The notes below the pieces were generated by a model that saw only the letters and a program-made list of their open reading frames with translations, was not told the origin of the DNA and did not search any database. A program made the translations under genes and the position numbers. Source: Piscinibacter sp047602365 (GTDB lineage: Bacteria; Pseudomonadota; Gammaproteobacteria; Burkholderiales; Burkholderiaceae_C). From it: a stretch of 64,000 bases of DNA. Of the stretch, positions 1 through 8,537 are shown one piece after another. The DNA is taken from assembly GCA_047602365.1 (NCBI GenBank), contig JASGHM010000002.1, positions 124,001 through 188,000 on the forward strand. Reading direction: 5' to 3'. Position 1 is the first letter of the stretch. Each line of letters opens with the position of its first letter.

Positions 1-350
1 TGGCCGACATTCCGCTGGACTTCGACACGCTGCAGCCGCACGGCTGCTTCATCGGCTCGGCCGCGGTGATGGTGCTGAGCAAGAGCGCGACGCACACCGA
101 CCGTGCCGTCGACGCAGCGCGCAACCTGATGCGCTTCTTCGAGGACGAGTCCTGCGGGCAGTGCACACCCTGCCGCGCCGGCACCACGAAGACCCGCGCG
201 CTGATCGCATCCGACCACTGGGACACCGCACTGCTCGCCGAGCTGTCGCAGGTGATGCGCGACGCGTCGATCTGCGGCCTCGGCCAGGCCGCGCCCAACC
301 CGGTGGACTGCGTGGTCCGCTACTTCCCGCACGAGCTGGGGGCGTCATGA
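1..350 (+). CDS. fdsB: NAD+-dependent formate dehydrogenase, flavoprotein (beta) subunit, 3' end only
   Basis: This is the C-terminal part of a NuoF-like subunit; it enters from the left edge with the first full codon at base 3. Visible is the NuoF-type 4Fe-4S site, ESCGQCTPCRAGT followed about 40 residues later by a fourth cysteine in ICGLGQ. In the family the FMN of this subunit receives electrons from the molybdenum subunit and reduces NAD+ in the cytoplasm. The stop overlaps the start of the next gene (ATGA at 347-350), so the two are translationally coupled. The FMN- and NADH-binding part lies outside the window. The choice of FdsB rather than complex I NuoF rests on the neighbouring formate dehydrogenase alpha subunit. 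Confidence 0.88.
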   Translation, partial: ADIPLDFDTLQPHGCFIGSAAVMVLSKSATHTDRAVDAARNLMRFFEDESCGQCTPCRAGTTKTRALIASDHWDTALLAELSQVMRDASICGLGQAAPNPVDCVVRYFPHELGAS

Positions 351-3163
351 ACAAGCCGGTCGAACTGATCGAATTCAGCCTCAACGGCAAGCCCGCCGCG
401 GCGGCGCCGGGCGAGACCATCCTGCAGGTCGCCAAGCGCAGCGGCGTGCGCATCCCGCACCTGTGCGCGAAGGACGGCCTGGAGCCGGCCGGCAACTGCC
501 GCGCATGCGTCGTCGAGGTGAAGGGCGAACGCACGCTGGCGCCGTCGTGCTGCCGTGTGCCGAGCGCCGGCATGACGGTGGACAGCGCCAGCCCGCGCGC
601 CGTCGCCGCGCAGACCATGGTGCTCGAACTGCTGGTCAGCGACGCCGGCGAGGCGAGCGCGCAGCACAGCCACGACTCGGAGCTGCTGTTCTGGGCCGAC
701 AAGTGGAAGGCGCCGCGCGGGCGCCTGCCCGGACGCGAGAAGGTCGCCGCCGACGCCTCGCACCCGGCCTTCGAGGTCAACCTCGACGCCTGCATCCAGT
801 GCACACGCTGCATCCGCGCCTGCCGCGACATCCAGGTCAACGACGTGCTCGGCCTGTCGCACCGCGGCGCACACGCGAAGATCGTGTTCGACCAGGACGA
901 TGCGGTCGGTTCGTCGAGCTGCGTCGCCTGCGGCGAATGTGTGCAGGCCTGCCCGACCGGCGCGCTGATGCCGGCACGTGGTGCCGGCCTCGCGAAGATC
1001 GAGCGCGAGGTCGATTCGGTCTGTCCGTACTGCGGCGTCGGCTGCCAGCTGACGCTGCATGTCGGCCGCGACGAGCAGGGCGATCAGAAGGTGCACTACG
1101 TGACCGGCCGCGACGGCCCGGCCAACCATGGCCGGCTGTGCGTCAAGGGCCGCTTCGGCTTCGACTACGTGCACAACGAGCGCCGCCTGACCACGCCGTT
1201 GGTGCGCCGCGAGGGCGTCGCCAAGGACCCGGCCGACATCGAACGTTTCAAGCGCGGCGAATTGCCGCTCGCGGCGCTGTTCCGCGAGGCGAGCTGGGAC
1301 GAGGCGCTGGACCTCGCCGCCGGCGGCCTCGCGCGCATCCGCGACGCCACGCCGGCCGGCTCGCCGAGCCGCCTGGCCGGCTTCGGCTCGGCCAAGGGCA
1401 GCAACGAAGAGGCCTACCTGTTCCAGAAGCTGGTGCGCACCGGGCTGCGCACCCATAACGTCGATCACTGCACGCGGCTGTGCCACGCCAGTTCGGTCGC
1501 CGCGCTGCTCGAGGGCCTCGGCTCGGGCGCGGTGTCCAACCCGGTGGAGGACGTCGCGCAGGCCGACGTGATCCTGCTGATCGGCGCCAACCCGGCGTCC
1601 AACCACCCGGTCGCGGCGAGCTGGATGAAGAACGCGGTGCAGCGCGGCGCGCGACTGATCCTGGCCGACCCGCGGGCGACGCCGATGGCCCGCTTCGCGA
1701 CCTGGCACCTGGCGTTCCGCCCCGATACCGACGTCGCGCTGCTGACCGGCCTGCTGCACGTGATCGTCGCCGAGGGCCTGGTCGACGAGAGCTTCGTCGC
1801 GGCGCGCGTCAACGGCTACGAGGCGGTCAAGGCGGCCGTCGCCGAGGCGACGCCGGAGCGCATGGCCGAGATCTGCGGCATCCCGGCCGACACCATCCGC
1901 GAGGTGGCACGGGCCTTCGCCACCTCCAAGGGCTCGATGATCCTGTGGGGCATGGGTGTCAGCCAGCATGTGCACGGCACCGACAACGCACGCTGCCTGA
2001 TCGCGCTGTCGCTGCTGACCGGCCAGATCGGCCGCCCCGGCACCGGGCTGCACCCGCTGCGCGGCCAGAACAACGTGCAGGGGGCCAGCGACGCCGGCCT
2101 GATCCCGATGATGTACCCCAACTACCAGCGTGTCGTGCGCGAGGACGTGCACGCGCAGTTCGAATCGCTGTGGGGCACCTCGCTCGGCCAGCAGCCGGGG
2201 CTGACGGTGGTCGAGATCATGCACGAGGCGGCTGCCGGCCGGATCACCGGCATGTACGTCGAGGGCGAGAACCCGGCGATGAGCGACCCCGACCTCGACC
2301 ATGCCCGTGCCGCGATGGCCAGGCTGGAGCACCTGGTCGTGCAGGACATCTTCGCGACCGAGACGGCGATCCTCGCCGACGTGGTGCTGCCGGCCTCGGC
2401 CTTCGCCGAGAAGTGGGGCAGCGTGACCAACACCGACCGGCTGATCCAGGTCGGCCGGCCGGCGCTCGACCCGCCCGGCCAGGCGCGCCAGGACCTGTGG
2501 GCGATCGAGCAGATCGGCCGCCGGCTCGGCCTGCCCTGGGCCTACTGGCGCGACGAGGACGGCGACGGTCATGCCGCCGCCGAAGCGCCGGCCGCCCGCG
2601 TCTACGAGGAGATGCGCGCGGTGATGGAGCCGCTGGCCGGTGTGCCGTGGAGCCGCCTGGTGCGCGAGGACGCGGTGGTGACGCCGGCCGAACGCGAGGA
2701 CGAGCCGGGCCACGCGGTCGTCTTCATCGACCGTTTCCCGACCACCGACGGCCGGGCCAACCTGGTGCCGGCACGTTTTGCCGCCGGGCCGGAGCAGCCG
2801 GACAGCGAGTTCCCGTTCGTCATCTCGACCGGCCGGGTGCTGGAACACTGGCACACCGGCGCGATGACACGCCATGCGGACGTGCTCGACGCGCTGGCGC
2901 CGGTGGCGACGATCAGCATCCACCCCGACGACGCGGCGCGCCTCGGCGTCGTCCACGGCGGCGCGTTGCGCGTCGAGTCGCACCACGGTGCGATCGAGGG
3001 CGTGGCCGACGTCACCCGGGCGGTCAACCCCGGCCACCTGTTCGTGCCCTTCGCCTACTGGGAAGCGGCCGCGAACCGGCTGACCGGCTCGGCGCTGGAC
3101 CCGTTCGGCAAGATCCCCGGGTTCAAAGTCACCGCAGTGCGGGCATTTGCCGTGTCCGGCTGA
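347..3163 (+). CDS. fdsA: NAD+-dependent formate dehydrogenase, molybdenum (alpha) subunit
   Basis: The 938-residue catalytic subunit oxidises formate to CO2 at a bis-MGD molybdenum (or tungsten) centre and passes electrons through Fe-S clusters to the FdsB/FdsG diaphorase. An N-terminal 2Fe-2S domain has C40, C51, C54 and C68/C69. Two 4Fe-4S ferredoxin motifs follow (CIQCTRCIRAC, CVACGECVQAC), then the CPYCGVGC cluster of the molybdopterin oxidoreductase fold. The metal ligand is a cysteine, C379 in RLCHASS, at the place where some formate dehydrogenases carry selenocysteine. A C-terminal molybdopterin-dinucleotide-binding domain is present. The start is set by the 4-base overlap with fdsB; upstream in-frame codons lie inside fdsB. 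The usual accessory genes fdsC and fdsD do not follow. Confidence 0.95.
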   Translation: MNKPVELIEFSLNGKPAAAAPGETILQVAKRSGVRIPHLCAKDGLEPAGNCRACVVEVKGERTLAPSCCRVPSAGMTVDSASPRAVAAQTMVLELLVSDAGEASAQHSHDSELLFWADKWKAPRGRLPGREKVAADASHPAFEVNLDACIQCTRCIRACRDIQVNDVLGLSHRGAHAKIVFDQDDAVGSSSCVACGECVQACPTGALMPARGAGLAKIEREVDSVCPYCGVGCQLTLHVGRDEQGDQKVHYVTGRDGPANHGRLCVKGRFGFDYVHNERRLTTPLVRREGVAKDPADIERFKRGELPLAALFREASWDEALDLAAGGLARIRDATPAGSPSRLAGFGSAKGSNEEAYLFQKLVRTGLRTHNVDHCTRLCHASSVAALLEGLGSGAVSNPVEDVAQADVILLIGANPASNHPVAASWMKNAVQRGARLILADPRATPMARFATWHLAFRPDTDVALLTGLLHVIVAEGLVDESFVAARVNGYEAVKAAVAEATPERMAEICGIPADTIREVARAFATSKGSMILWGMGVSQHVHGTDNARCLIALSLLTGQIGRPGTGLHPLRGQNNVQGASDAGLIPMMYPNYQRVVREDVHAQFESLWGTSLGQQPGLTVVEIMHEAAAGRITGMYVEGENPAMSDPDLDHARAAMARLEHLVVQDIFATETAILADVVLPASAFAEKWGSVTNTDRLIQVGRPALDPPGQARQDLWAIEQIGRRLGLPWAYWRDEDGDGHAAAEAPAARVYEEMRAVMEPLAGVPWSRLVREDAVVTPAEREDEPGHAVVFIDRFPTTDGRANLVPARFAAGPEQPDSEFPFVISTGRVLEHWHTGAMTRHADVLDALAPVATISIHPDDAARLGVVHGGALRVESHHGAIEGVADVTRAVNPGHLFVPFAYWEAAANRLTGSALDPFGKIPGFKVTAVRAFAVSG

Positions 3164-3208
3164 GGTCTTGGGGGAAGGCCCTACCAGGGGCCGGGGCATA
3201 CTCGGCGG

Positions 3209-5485
3209 ATGTACGAAACCCACTTCGGGATCAGCGGGCCGCCGTTCCAGCTCAGCCCCGACCCGAGCTTCTACTTCGACAGCCAGGGCCACCACGAGGC
3301 GCTGGCGGAGTTGCGCCGCGGGCTGAACGACCCGAGCGGGCTCGTCGTCGTCAGCGGCGAGATCGGTGCCGGCAAGACGACGCTGGTGCGTACGCTGCTC
3401 GCCGAGATCGACCCGGCGCGCCTGGTGGTGGGCCAGGTGCTGACGACGCAGCTCGACGACACCGAGTTGATGCGCTCGGTGATGCTGTCCTTCGGTGCGC
3501 CGGCCGACGGCAAGACGGCGGACGAACTGACCGAGGCGCTGCAGGGCTTCCTGCTGACACAGGCCAAGCAGGGCCGGCGCGCGGTGCTGATCGTCGACGA
3601 GGCGCAGAACCTGGACCGCTCGGCCTTCGAGCGGCTCGTGCTGCTCGAGCGCGGCCACTCGCCGACACGCGTGCCGCTGAAGATCTGCCTGGTCGGCCAG
3701 CCGGAACTGCGCGACATGCTGATCGCGCCCGAACTGGTGGCGCTGCGCCAGCGCATCGGCGTGCAATGCCACCTCGGGCCGCTTGCGCTCAACGAGACCG
3801 GCGCCTACATCCGCCACCGGCTCGCCAAGGTGGGCTGGACCGGCAAGCCGAGCTTCGAACCCGGCGCCTTCGAGGAGGTGTTCCGCTGGACCGGCGGCAT
3901 TCCGCGACGCATCAACCTGCTGTGCAACCGGCTGATGCTGTCGCGCTTCCTGAGCGGCAAGGACGCCGTCGACGCCGCCGCGGTGGCCGAGACGGCGAAG
4001 GACCTGCGCGCCGAGATCGGCGACACCTCGCCGCCCCCGCCACCGTTGCCCGCGCTGCCGGTGCTGCAGGAGGCCGTCGAGGCGGCCGCGCCGCCGCCAC
4101 CGGCTGCTGCCGCGGTCGCCGCTCCCATCGCCGCCCCGGCGCCGAGCCCGGTGCCCGCAGCCGTCGCTGCCAAGGCTCCGGCCAGCCCGCCGCCGGCGGC
4201 GAAGAAGCCGGCCCGCGCCAGCGCGGCGCCGCCTCCGCCGCCAGCCAGCGTCGACCTCGAGATCGACCTCGATGTCGAGCCGGTGTCCGACGAGCAGCGC
4301 CCGACCATCCCGCCGTTGCGCCAGGGTGTCGATGCACGCCCGCTGCTGTGCGTGGTCGGCGGCCAGGGCGAACACGTCAAGGCGGCGGCGCTGATGCACG
4401 CGATGGCTGCGCGCCCCGAACTGCCGGTGACCCTGCTGGTGCGCTGCTACGCGAACAGTGCCTTCGAGCGCCACCGCGACATGTTCGCCGGCCTCGACGT
4501 CGCCGGGCGGCTGGTCAGCCTGGGCATCGCCGGCGGCACCTACGCCGGCCGCGCGGCCGAGCTGATGAAACGTTTCGAGTTCGTCGTCGACCACTGCCAG
4601 CCGGCCGCCGTGATCGTGTTCGACGGCAGCGACGCGGCGCTGTCCTGCGGCCTGGTCGCCAGCCGCAAGGGCCTGCCGGTGCTGCATGTCGGCGCCGGCC
4701 TGCGCAGCGGCACCAACACCGACGCGGCCGACATCACGCGGCGCCTCGCCGACCAGCTGTCCGACGTGCTCTACACCACCGAGTCGGCCGCCAACCAGCA
4801 GCTCGCGCAGGAGGGCGTCGCCGCCGACCGCATCCGCTTCGTCGGCAACACGCTGGCCGACGCGCTGCAGATCGCGCTGCGCACCAAGCTCGCGGTGCCG
4901 AACCCACGCGAGCGCCTGGGCCTGCCGGCGAACCTGCTGTCCGACCGCAACGGCTACGGCGTCGTCGTGCTCGACTCGATGGCCAACGTCGGCGACCGCC
5001 AGGTGCTGTCGGAGCTGATCAGCATCCTGCGTGCCGTCGCCCACGACGTGCCGCTGGTCTGGCCGATGCACACGCGCACGCGCGAGCAGATGGCCAAGTT
5101 CAAGCTCGACGCGATCGTCGCCAGCGAGCGCATCGCGACGCTGCCTTCACAGAGTTACTCGTCGCTGGTGCAGCTGATGAGCAACGCGACCTGCGTGATC
5201 ACCGACTCGTGGAACGTGCAGGAAGAGGCGACCATGCTCGCGATCCCCTGCCTGACGATCGGCGTCGGCCAGGAGCGCACGCTGACGGCGACGCTGGGCT
5301 CGAACCAGGTCGTCGGCCGCAACAAGGCACTCGCCACCAGGGCGATGTGGGACTGCATCTTCAACGGTGGCAAGCGCGGCCGCACGCCGGAGCTGTGGGA
5401 CGGCCACGCGGCCGAGCGCATCGCCGAGCACATGGCCGGCTTCCTCGCGGCGCGGCGCAAGGCCGCCACAGGCGTCACGGCCTGA
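3209..5485 (+). CDS. ExeA/XrtA-type AAA ATPase fused to a degenerate UDP-GlcNAc 2-epimerase-like domain
   Basis: The 758-residue protein has two unrelated halves. Residues 1-270 resemble the ExeA-like ATPases associated with the exosortase XrtA system: start MYETHFGI, PFQLSPDP, Walker A GEIGAGKTT at 50-58 and Walker B VLIVDEAQNLD. A Pro/Ala-rich linker (about 275-345) follows. From about residue 375 there is a WecB/MnaA-fold domain (HVGAGLR, FVGNTLADAL, TDSWNVQEE). By eye-alignment to E. coli WecB, catalytic Glu117 is Gly495, His213 is Asp589, and the GTRPE nucleotide loop reads GGQGE, so epimerase activity is unlikely. A role in exopolysaccharide export or its regulation is inference. The gene converges on the EamA gene with an 11-base overlap. 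Confidence 0.85.
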   Translation: MYETHFGISGPPFQLSPDPSFYFDSQGHHEALAELRRGLNDPSGLVVVSGEIGAGKTTLVRTLLAEIDPARLVVGQVLTTQLDDTELMRSVMLSFGAPADGKTADELTEALQGFLLTQAKQGRRAVLIVDEAQNLDRSAFERLVLLERGHSPTRVPLKICLVGQPELRDMLIAPELVALRQRIGVQCHLGPLALNETGAYIRHRLAKVGWTGKPSFEPGAFEEVFRWTGGIPRRINLLCNRLMLSRFLSGKDAVDAAAVAETAKDLRAEIGDTSPPPPPLPALPVLQEAVEAAAPPPPAAAAVAAPIAAPAPSPVPAAVAAKAPASPPPAAKKPARASAAPPPPPASVDLEIDLDVEPVSDEQRPTIPPLRQGVDARPLLCVVGGQGEHVKAAALMHAMAARPELPVTLLVRCYANSAFERHRDMFAGLDVAGRLVSLGIAGGTYAGRAAELMKRFEFVVDHCQPAAVIVFDGSDAALSCGLVASRKGLPVLHVGAGLRSGTNTDAADITRRLADQLSDVLYTTESAANQQLAQEGVAADRIRFVGNTLADALQIALRTKLAVPNPRERLGLPANLLSDRNGYGVVVLDSMANVGDRQVLSELISILRAVAHDVPLVWPMHTRTREQMAKFKLDAIVASERIATLPSQSYSSLVQLMSNATCVITDSWNVQEEATMLAIPCLTIGVGQERTLTATLGSNQVVGRNKALATRAMWDCIFNGGKRGRTPELWDGHAAERIAEHMAGFLAARRKAATGVTA

Positions 5486-6362
5486 GCCATCGCGCCGTGC
5501 GCGGCGCCAGCACCCCGGTGGCCAGCGCGGTGCCGATCAGGATGACCACGCAGCCGCTCGCCATCGCGCCGGTCAGCGGCTCGGCCAGGAAGATCCAGCC
5601 CCACAGCACCGCGAAGGCCGGGATCAGGAAGGTCACGGTGATGGCATTGGACGCGCCCACATGCGCGATCAGCCGGAAGTACATCAGGTAGGCGAGGCCG
5701 GTGCACAGCACGGCGAGCAGCGCGACCATGGTCCACGCACGAGGCGAGGGCATCTGCGCCGGCCACCACCACAGCGCCGGCAGCGCGAGCAGCAGCGCGG
5801 CCGACAACTGGCTGCCCGCCGCGACGGCCATCGGCGCAACGCCCTGCAGCCGCTTCTTCGTGTAGCTGGCCGCGAGCCCGTAGCACAGCGCCGCGGCAAG
5901 GCAGGCGACGATCGCCCAGCCCGAGCCGCCGGGCTTGAACGAAGCCTTCTCCCACGCGAGGCCGAGCACGCCGGCGAAGCCGATCGCCAGCCCGGCGATG
6001 CGCGGCGCGGTCGGCCGGTCACCCAGCCACGCCCAGGCGATCAGCGCGCCCCACAGTGGCGTCGACGCATTGAAGATCGACGACAGCCCGGCGCTGATCG
6101 ACAGCGCGGCGTAGCTGAAGCCGAGGAAGGGCAGGGCGGAGTTGGTCAGCCCGACGACGAAGATCGGCCGCCAGTGCGCGCGCAGCACCGCGAACTGTCC
6201 GCGCCAGGCGAGCAGCGGCAGCAGCACCAGCGCCGCGCCGCCGACACGCACCGCCGCCAGCGCGACCGGCCCGAACTCCGCCGCGCCGAGGCGCATGAAC
6301 AGGAAGGAGGCACCCCAGATCGCGGCCAGCGCGATCAGTTCGCCGATGTCCATGGGCCTCAT
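5475..6362 (-). CDS. EamA/DMT-family membrane transporter
   Basis: A 295-residue inner-membrane protein with about ten hydrophobic segments in two repeated EamA halves, typical of drug/metabolite transporters. The first half starts at IALAAIWGASFLFMRLG, the second after residue 150. The substrate cannot be told from sequence. It is the last gene of a three-gene minus-strand unit; its start ATG (6360-6362) overlaps the ogt stop in an ATGA, which decides the start and suggests translational coupling with the repair genes. The 3' end overlaps the upstream plus-strand gene by 11 bases in convergent orientation. Confidence 0.88.
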   Translation of the reverse strand: MRPMDIGELIALAAIWGASFLFMRLGAAEFGPVALAAVRVGGAALVLLPLLAWRGQFAVLRAHWRPIFVVGLTNSALPFLGFSYAALSISAGLSSIFNASTPLWGALIAWAWLGDRPTAPRIAGLAIGFAGVLGLAWEKASFKPGGSGWAIVACLAAALCYGLAASYTKKRLQGVAPMAVAAGSQLSAALLLALPALWWWPAQMPSPRAWTMVALLAVLCTGLAYLMYFRLIAHVGASNAITVTFLIPAFAVLWGWIFLAEPLTGAMASGCVVILIGTALATGVLAPRTARWLRP

Positions 6363-6868
6363 GCGCTCGCCTCCAGCTGCAGCAGCGACTGCTTGCGCTG
6401 CACGCCGCCGGCGTAGCCGGTCAGCGAGCCGTCCTGGCCGAGCACGCGGTGGCAAGGCACGACCAGCGAGGCCGGATTGCGCCCGACCGCCGCGCCGACG
6501 GCCCGCACCGCACGTGGCTTGCCGATCGCCTGGGCCAGCTCGCCGTAGCTGCAGGTGCGCCCGGCCGGGATGCGCAGCAGCGCGGCCCACACGCTGCGCT
6601 GGAACGCCGTGCCCTGCAGGTCCAGCGGCAGCTCGAACGATCCCGATTCGCCGGCGAAGTAGCGGCGCAGCTGCGCCGCCGCGTCGCGCAGCAGCGGATC
6701 GTCCGGACGAAGCGGCGCGCGCAGCGTGCCCGGGTGGTGCTTCTGGCCTTCGAACCACAGGCCGGCCAGGCCGTTTGCGGTGCGCGCGATGCGCACCGCT
6801 CCGAGCGGCGTGTCGAGCAGCGCCTGCGCGGTGCAGCAGGCATCGAGGGTGTGGGCGAGTGTCGTCAT
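6359..6868 (-). CDS. ogt: Methylated-DNA--protein-cysteine methyltransferase
   Basis: A 169-residue suicide repair protein that moves the methyl group from O6-methylguanine or O4-methylthymine to its own cysteine. The acceptor motif PCHRV is present in SLVVPCHRVLG near the C-terminus, preceded by the winged-helix region FQRSVWAALLRIPAGRTCSYG with its recognition residues. The length is normal for Ogt. The start ATG at 6866-6868 overlaps the stop of the upstream Ada-AlkA gene (ATGA), so the two are coupled. Ogt supplies the O6-alkyl transferase function that the upstream Ada-like protein lacks. Confidence 0.95.
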   Translation of the reverse strand: MTTLAHTLDACCTAQALLDTPLGAVRIARTANGLAGLWFEGQKHHPGTLRAPLRPDDPLLRDAAAQLRRYFAGESGSFELPLDLQGTAFQRSVWAALLRIPAGRTCSYGELAQAIGKPRAVRAVGAAVGRNPASLVVPCHRVLGQDGSLTGYAGGVQRKQSLLQLEASA

Positions 6869-8346
6869 CGGGTCGTCTCCAGGCTGTTCCACAGGCGCAG
6901 CACGGCGTAGGCACGCCATGGGCGCCAGGCTTGCGCGCGTTCGTCGGCCGCGCGCTGGTGAGGGGTGCCGAACAGCTGCTTCATCGCCTTCAGCACGGCG
7001 ACGTCGTTCGGCGGGAACGCGTCGGGCCAGCCGAACGCGCGCATCGCGATGTAGTGCGCCGTCCACGGTCCGATGCCGGGCAGTTCGCACAACGCGGCGA
7101 TGAAACCGTCGGGGCTGGCACCGGGCGCCATCAACGCATCGAGCTCCGGCCAGGCCGTCGCCAGCGCGATCAGCGCCTGCGCCCGCTGGCGCACGATGCC
7201 GAGACTCGCGATGTCGGACAGCGCCGCACTGGCCAGCACGGCCGGCTGCGGGAACTGCCGGGCCAGCGTGGGCCAGGGGGTGGCGAGTGGTTCGCCGAAA
7301 CGTTCGACCACCCGCCGCGCCAGCGTACGCGCTGCCGCGACGGTGACCTGCTGGCCGAGCACCGCGCGCACCGCCAGTTCGAAGCCGTCGACGCTGCCCG
7401 GCAGGCGGATGCCCGGGCCGCCGGGCAGGTCGGCGAGCGCCGCATCGATGTGTGCCGGCGCCGCGTCGAGGTCGAGCCAGCGACGTGCCGCTGCGACGAC
7501 ACGTGCGCTCGCCGGCGCCAGTGCCGGTGCGAACCGAAGCTGCACGCGGTCGCGCGAGGGGTCGAAGCGCGCCTCGAGCCAGCCTCCCTCCGGTGCGAGC
7601 GCACCGGCACGCAGCGTGCGCCGGATCGTCGTCGCATCGACCTCCTCGATACCGGGGATCGCCCGCTGCGCGACGAAGCGCAGCAGCGCCGTCTGGTCGA
7701 ACGGCGCACGGTACGCCAGCGTCAGCGTCACCGCGTCCACCGTGTCGGCGTCGTGCAACGCAGCGTCGTCCGCTGCGCCGCGCAGCCGCGTCGGGCTCAT
7801 GCGGTACTGCTCGGCGAACGCCGCGTTGAAGCGGCGCAGGCTGCGGAACCCGCTCGCCAGCGCGACCTGCGCGACCGGCATCGTGCTGTCGGTCAGCAAC
7901 TGCTTCGCGAGCAGCAGCCGGCGCGTTTGCAGGTACTGCATCGGTGTCACGCCCTGGTCCGCGCTGAAGATGCGGCGCAGGTGGCGATCGCTGACGCCGA
8001 GCTTCGCGGCCAGCGCCGCGAGCGACGCCGCTTCGCCGCTTGCCGCCTGCGCGTTCAGCGCGAGCGCCGCCTGGCGGGCGAGCGTGCGCGACGCGTCCAT
8101 CACGCTCCAAGGCAGCCCGGCGCCCGGTGCGATCTCCGGGCGGCACTTCAGGCACGGCCGGAACGCTGCTGCCTCGGCCTGCGCCGGTGTCTCGAAGAAG
8201 CGGCAGTTGCGCCGCTGCGGCGTGCGCACGCGGCAGATCGGCCGGCAGTAGATGCCGGTCGACGTGACCCCCACGAACAGGCGTCCGTCGAAACGGGCAT
8301 CGCGGGCGGCGAGGGCCTGGTAGGCGGCGTCGGCATCGAAGTCCAT
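6865..8346 (-). CDS. alkA: Ada N-terminal domain / AraC HTH / AlkA DNA-3-methyladenine glycosylase fusion
   Basis: The 493-residue protein combines three modules. Residues 1-80 are the Ada methylphosphotriester-repair domain with the four zinc cysteines (YCRPIC and PCLKC). About 85-185 is an AraC-type DNA-binding domain (SLAALAAKLGVSDRHLRRIF). About 200-490 is an AlkA-like glycosylase with the helix-hairpin-helix LPGIGPWTAHYIAMRA and a catalytic Asp in FPPND. In the family the first part senses alkylation and activates transcription, and the last part excises 3-methyladenine and related bases. It leads an operon with ogt and EamA. The start MDFDADAAY fits the usual Ada start; a CATAAT box lies just upstream (8354-8359, minus strand). 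Confidence 0.92.
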   Translation of the reverse strand: MDFDADAAYQALAARDARFDGRLFVGVTSTGIYCRPICRVRTPQRRNCRFFETPAQAEAAAFRPCLKCRPEIAPGAGLPWSVMDASRTLARQAALALNAQAASGEAASLAALAAKLGVSDRHLRRIFSADQGVTPMQYLQTRRLLLAKQLLTDSTMPVAQVALASGFRSLRRFNAAFAEQYRMSPTRLRGAADDAALHDADTVDAVTLTLAYRAPFDQTALLRFVAQRAIPGIEEVDATTIRRTLRAGALAPEGGWLEARFDPSRDRVQLRFAPALAPASARVVAAARRWLDLDAAPAHIDAALADLPGGPGIRLPGSVDGFELAVRAVLGQQVTVAAARTLARRVVERFGEPLATPWPTLARQFPQPAVLASAALSDIASLGIVRQRAQALIALATAWPELDALMAPGASPDGFIAALCELPGIGPWTAHYIAMRAFGWPDAFPPNDVAVLKAMKQLFGTPHQRAADERAQAWRPWRAYAVLRLWNSLETTR

Positions 8347-8537
8347 GGCCCTGATTATGGTCAGCGGGCGGCCGGCCGCTGGCCGGATTCGGACATGCCG
8401 ATCGGGGCCGTTCACGGTGTCGCCAAGGTGACCCGCCGGGCGGGTTTCCACGATCACCGGCGGAATGGCCGTTCGCATACAACCAAGGCCGTCCGGCGGT
8501 GCTGACGCCCCGGGAAGTCCATGCGGGAGACGAGGGC
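8347..8537. promoter_or_regulatory. Divergent intergenic region between alkA and the liv operon
   Basis: This 190-base gap must hold the promoters of both divergent operons. On the minus strand a CATAAT -10-like box lies at 8354-8359, very close to the alkA start, without a convincing -35. Near 8431-8445 there is a short inverted repeat, ACCCGCC-G-GGCGGGT. No alkylation (Ada) box or other operator could be recognised with confidence. Confidence 0.35.

Noticed and set aside
1481..1483. Selenocysteine at the formate dehydrogenase active site
   Set aside because: The codon is TGC (cysteine), as in the NAD+-dependent FdsA family.
320..5071. Very long open frame on the minus strand (over 1500 codons)
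   Set aside because: Antisense to fdsA and the ATPase-epimerase gene, both of which have clear domains. Its translation is Arg/His/Gln-rich without motifs; such frames arise from GC-rich third positions.
5475..6914. EamA frame open further upstream to 6914, suggesting a fusion
   Set aside because: The extension reads through ogt in the wrong frame; the ATGA overlap at 6359-6362 marks the true start.
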